Origin: Methanomicrobiales archaeon
GTDB lineage: Archaea > Halobacteriota > Methanomicrobia > Methanomicrobiales > Methanospirillaceae
Reading direction: 5' to 3'
Length of the DNA: 8,012 nt
NCBI GenBank assembly: GCA_012520015.1
Contig: JAAYPD010000102.1
Span: 1 to 8,012 of the forward strand
Positions 5,546 to 8,012 of this stretch are shown here, piece after piece (position 1 is the stretch's first letter; every line of letters starts with the position of its first letter). The notes under the pieces are model-generated. The model made no database searches, had not been told where the DNA came from, and saw nothing but the letters and a program-made list of their open reading frames with translations. A program made the translations under genes and the position numbers.

Positions 5546-6936
5546 ATGTTTCTCAACCGTGAGGCTGAACTCACATCACTTCAGCAACGGTTTGATACCA
5601 ATAATGCCGAATTCATTATTATATATGGTCGAAGACGTGTTGGCAAGTCTGAACTAATTGACCAGTTTATCAAAAAAACATTGGTGTTCGCATTCTGGCA
5701 CGGGAAGAGACAAAAGAGTTACAGTTGAAACAAATTTCATCAGAACTCACCCGGTTTTTTGGTGATACACATCTTTCTTCAGTGGTTTTTCCTGACTGGG
5801 ATGCCATTTTTTCCTATATCAGGTCACATCAAGACAGACGGGTTATCATCGCATGGGACGATTTCCCATACCTGGTAAAAGAGGATCCTTCCCTGTTGTC
5901 AGTAATTCAGTACCATTGGGACACATGGCTGAAGGATTCACAACTGTTTCTGATAGTAAGTGGTTCTTCAATCAGTATGATGGAAGAAATGACCATGAGA
6001 TATGTAAGTCCTCTGTTTGGAAGAAGAACAGGACAATATCTCATAAAACCTTTACGATTCACGGATATTCTGGAGCATTTTCCGGACCTGACCACTACGG
6101 TTGAACATTATGCAGTATTTGGGGGAACTCCTGCATATATATTCAAAGCAGACAAGAATAAAGACATTTATGAGAATATTATCTCCAGAATTCTTACAGA
6201 CGACTCCATCCTGTTCCAGGATACTGAATTTATTCTCATGTCCGAAGTATCAGAACCCAGATATTACTTCTCAATCCTTCGTGCAATTGCCGAAGGAAAC
6301 ACAACACCGTCAAAAATTTCCCAGATGACCGGGCTTGAACGGGCCACAGTCTCAAAATATCTTCAGGTACTCATAAACCTCCATCTCATAATCAGAGAGA
6401 TTCCTGCAGGAGAACCATTAAAGAGTAAAAAAGGACAGTATTTTCTATCTGACAATTATTTTGCTTTCTGGTTCAGATATGTCTCTCCTTTTGCGAAATC
6501 GATTGAAATGGGTGATGGGAGAGCCCTTTGTGTTCAGGAGATAAAACCCACTCTTCAGGCATTTATCGGGAAAAAATTTGAGGGATGCATAGAGGATCTG
6601 TTATGGAAATTGAATACATCCGCTCTGCTTCCGTTCAGGTTTCATTCCTGCTCCCGGTGGTGGATGAAAGAGCATGAGATTGATCTCATCGCCTCTGGTG
6701 ATACAGATGTATTATTCTGTGAGGTGAAATGGCAGGATAAGGTAAATGCAGGAAAAATATATTCTAATCTTCTCGTTAAAAGCGAAATATTTCTTTCATA
6801 CCATCCAGAATTTCGTAACAGGCACTACCTGGTCATTGCAAAAACGTTCACCAGAGAGTCTGATATAGTATCTGACAAGGTTCATGCCTGGAATACAGAT
6901 ACATTGGAAGAGATGTACCACCAATGCAGATTATAA
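5546..6936 (+). pseudogene. DUF234-type archaeal AAA ATPase with a one-base frameshift
   Basis: Two reading frames together make one ATPase: 5546-5728 (60 residues plus stop) and an overlapping frame ending at 6936. Adding one base restores about 463 residues, the normal family size. In restored numbering: MFLNREAELTSLQ start, Walker A GRRRVGKS (28-35), REETKELQLKQ (about 53-63), Walker B VIIAWDDFPYL (about 100-110), sensor SGSS (139-142), FGRRTG and AVFGGTPAYI, a winged helix (about 240-292, with RATVSKYLQVL), and a C-terminal DUF234/PD-(D/E)XK-like part with HEID and CEVKW (Asp380, Glu393, Lys395). Family members are multiplied in archaeal genomes; their cellular role is unclear. Walker B has Asp-Asp where Asp-Glu is usual. 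It may be a pseudogene, a sequencing error, or expressed through slippage. TTG 5725 overlaps the upstream stop, but a restart there would lack Walker A. Confidence 0.85.
5672..5678 (+). other. A7 run, probable frameshift site
   Basis: Seven consecutive A sit in the ATPase gene within the only interval where the two frames can be joined (about 5662-5725). With eight A the reading runs on as IKKNIGVRILAREETKEL, so loss of one A is the simplest explanation. The upstream frame alone gives KKTLVFAFWHGK and stops at 5728. An alternative is loss of one C near 5695, which would give TLVFAFLAREETKEL. Confidence 0.6.
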
Positions 6937-6946
6937 TTGCACAAAA

Positions 6947-6973
6947 ATGAGGCTGATGCTGTTATCCCCTCAT
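6947..6973. terminator. Hairpin between the convergent ATPase and hisI genes
   Basis: ATGAGG pairs with CCTCAT around a 15-base loop, in the 59-base gap between the ATPase stop (6936) and the hisI stop (6996). On the minus strand the stem is followed at once by TTTTT, a good terminator layout for hisI. On the plus strand a T6 run occurs later at 7002-7007, inside the end of hisI. Confidence 0.45.
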
Positions 6974-6995
6974 ATTCAACAAAAGGTATTAAATT

Positions 6996-7385
6996 TTACT
7001 CTTTTTTCCTGTACACTTCTTCCGGATCAAACATCCTCTCTCCTGATACGGTCCCATCAAGCCTGCGGTAAAAACACGACCGGTATCCGGTGTGGCATGC
7101 AGCCGTCAGTTGATCTACAAGGTAGATGACCGCATCTTCATCACAGTCAATCAGGATATCATGAACCTTTTGCATGTGTCCGGATTCCTCTCCCTTCTTC
7201 CAGAGTTTGTTCCTGCTCCTGCTGAAGTAATGTGCATATCCGGTAGACCGGGTCAGGTCCACTGCCTCCTTGTTGGCATATGCAAGCATCAGCACATCTT
7301 TGGTTGTAAAGTCCTGTGCAATAACCGGAACCAGTCCCTTTTCGTCAAAATTGATCATAATCATGCTATCGTTTCCATCTCCCAT
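6996..7385 (-). CDS. hisI: Phosphoribosyl-AMP cyclohydrolase
   Basis: This enzyme opens the purine ring of phosphoribosyl-AMP, the third step of histidine synthesis, in the cytoplasm, with Zn and Mg. The 129-residue product shows the family motifs: LVPVIAQD (18-25), VLMLAYANKEA (31-41), YFSRSRNKLWKKGEESGH (53-70), DCDEDA (80-85) with the metal-binding Asp residues and Cys81, and AACHTGYRSCFYR (95-107) supplying Cys97 and Cys104. The length fits a stand-alone HisI without a fused HisE, as usual in archaea. ATG 7385 gives the longest form. Homology only begins near Met10 (INFDEKG), and there is no ribosome site before 7385, so ATG 7364 or 7358, preceded by GGGAGATGG, may be the real start. It is divergent from hisG, with a 247-base spacer. 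Confidence 0.93.
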   Translation of the reverse strand: MGDGNDSMIMINFDEKGLVPVIAQDFTTKDVLMLAYANKEAVDLTRSTGYAHYFSRSRNKLWKKGEESGHMQKVHDILIDCDEDAVIYLVDQLTAACHTGYRSCFYRRLDGTVSGERMFDPEEVYRKKE

Positions 7386-7426
7386 TTGTAAAGAAATGAA
7401 GTATACCCGTACAGTATGATCAGATG

Positions 7427-7438
7427 AGGTTTAAACCT
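7427..7438. promoter_or_regulatory. Perfect 12-base palindrome AGGTTTAAACCT before hisI
   Basis: The palindrome lies 42-53 bases upstream of ATG 7385 of hisI and contains TTTAAA, which on the minus strand sits where a TATA box would predict transcription from about base 7406. A palindrome covering a promoter element suggests a repressor site, but a 12-base match in AT-rich spacer can also be chance. Confidence 0.35.
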
Positions 7439-7483
7439 GTTCTTTTTTAATACAAGGCTTTAAAGGCCACGTATCTTCAAATG

Positions 7484-7499
7484 ATTATCCCCGGATAAT
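7484..7499. promoter_or_regulatory. Inverted repeat ATTATCC-CC-GGATAAT in the hisI/hisG spacer
   Basis: Two perfect 7-base arms with a 2-base spacer lie near the middle of the divergent spacer, about 100 bases from hisI and 134 from hisG. The compact symmetry suits a dimeric regulator that could act on both genes. No known motif was recognised. Confidence 0.35.
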
Positions 7500-7602
7500 A
7501 TCTGATTTGCCCTTAAGTCAACCGAAATTTCCCAAAAACCCCATCACAACTTAGCTGTTTTTTTTAGAGAATTAGATATATTGCAGATACAAACCGTCAG
7601 GG

Positions 7603-7614
7603 TTTAATGCATAT
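7603..7614 (+). promoter_or_regulatory. TATA-like box of hisG, apparently leaderless
   Basis: TTTAATGCATAT is centred about 25 bases before ATG 7633, so transcription would begin near the start codon. There is no ribosome site in the bases between, which are pyrimidine-rich. Confidence 0.4.
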
Positions 7615-7632
7615 CCCTCCTTTTATTGTTCT

Positions 7633-8012
7633 ATGATTAACATCGCACTACCTAAAGGGAGCCTTGAGGAGCAGACATTACAGCTATTTAAAGAGGCAGA
7701 CCTTGAGATCCGGAGAACAGACCGGGACTATAATCCAAAAATAAATGACTCACGGATAGGAAAAGTCAAGATATTAAGACCACAGGAGATACCTGCCTAT
7801 ATCGAGATGGGATATTTTGATATTGGAATATCAGGTCTTGACTGGATTCATGAATCAGGTGCACAGGTGAAAGAAGTAGCAGAGCTCAATTACAGCAAAA
7901 CCGGGCCTGGAACGGTCAGAATTGTAATTGCAGTCCACCAGGATGAACCAATATCAAATGTCAGAGAGATTAGACCGGATAGTCGAATCACCACGGAGTA
8001 CCCAAAGATAAC
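7633..8012 (+). CDS. hisG: ATP phosphoribosyltransferase, N-terminal part
   Basis: This enzyme joins ATP and PRPP to give phosphoribosyl-ATP, the first and controlled step of histidine synthesis. The visible 126 residues begin INIALPKGSLEEQTLQLF, the standard HisG start, and continue with RPQEIPAYIEMG (49-60), FDIGISGLDWIHESG (62-76) and a following strand (TVRIVIAV). The gene runs off the right edge, so whether the C-terminal regulatory domain of the long form is present cannot be seen; long-form HisG normally allows histidine feedback. The ATG at 7633 is at the conserved N-terminus and sits about 25 bases after a TATA-like box, so the messenger is probably leaderless. It faces away from hisI, and both steps of the pathway may be controlled from the shared spacer. 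Confidence 0.95.
   Translation, partial: MINIALPKGSLEEQTLQLFKEADLEIRRTDRDYNPKINDSRIGKVKILRPQEIPAYIEMGYFDIGISGLDWIHESGAQVKEVAELNYSKTGPGTVRIVIAVHQDEPISNVREIRPDSRITTEYPKI

Noticed and set aside
7092..7391. 99-residue plus-strand open frame opposite hisI
   Set aside because: It is antisense to a gene with complete HisI motifs.

Overview
The window looks archaeal, most likely from a methanogen of the Methanomicrobiales (Methanospirillum-like). This placement is inference. It rests on TATA-box promoters at the usual archaeal distance, GGTGA and GAGG type ribosome sites mixed with apparently leaderless genes, oligo-T gene ends, a stand-alone HisI, a DUF234-type archaeal ATPase, and several exported Cache, LEA14-like and TIG-like proteins. 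Base composition is moderately AT-rich with AT-rich gaps. No rRNA, tRNA, CRISPR array or insertion sequence was seen.

Left part (1-3761): the end of a DUF1294 membrane protein is followed by a lipoprotein with a small beta-rich domain and a Cache-type sensor region (321-1400). An oligo-T tract follows. Next come a multi-pass membrane protein with an HESGH zinc-protease motif (1612-2448) and a ribbon-helix-helix/coiled-coil protein (2535-3209). The latter converges on a minus-strand LEA14-like lipoprotein (3297-3761).

Middle part (3762-5340): a 256-base divergent spacer with a GC-rich hairpin leads into a secreted protein with two TIG/IPT-like domains and a Pro/Thr/Glu linker (4018-5340). The Cache lipoprotein, the LEA14-like lipoprotein and the TIG protein all act outside the membrane, so this stretch is rich in cell-surface functions. 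Nothing shows that they form one operon.

Right part (5341-8012): a DUF234-family ATPase (AAA-type ATPase, winged helix, PD-(D/E)XK-like C-terminus) is split by a one-base frameshift. The most likely site is an A7 run. Its promoter carries three tandem 15-base repeats, each with TTAC-N6-GTAA-like dyad symmetry, directly abutting the TATA box. This is a strong candidate operator array, and the winged helix in the ATPase suggests autoregulation. Downstream and convergent is hisI, and hisG starts divergently from hisI and runs off the window. Their shared spacer holds two short perfect inverted repeats that could regulate histidine synthesis.

The most noteworthy items are the triple operator array together with the frameshifted ATPase, the Asp-Asp Walker B of that ATPase, and the unclassified domain architectures of the Cache lipoprotein and the ribbon-helix-helix protein.
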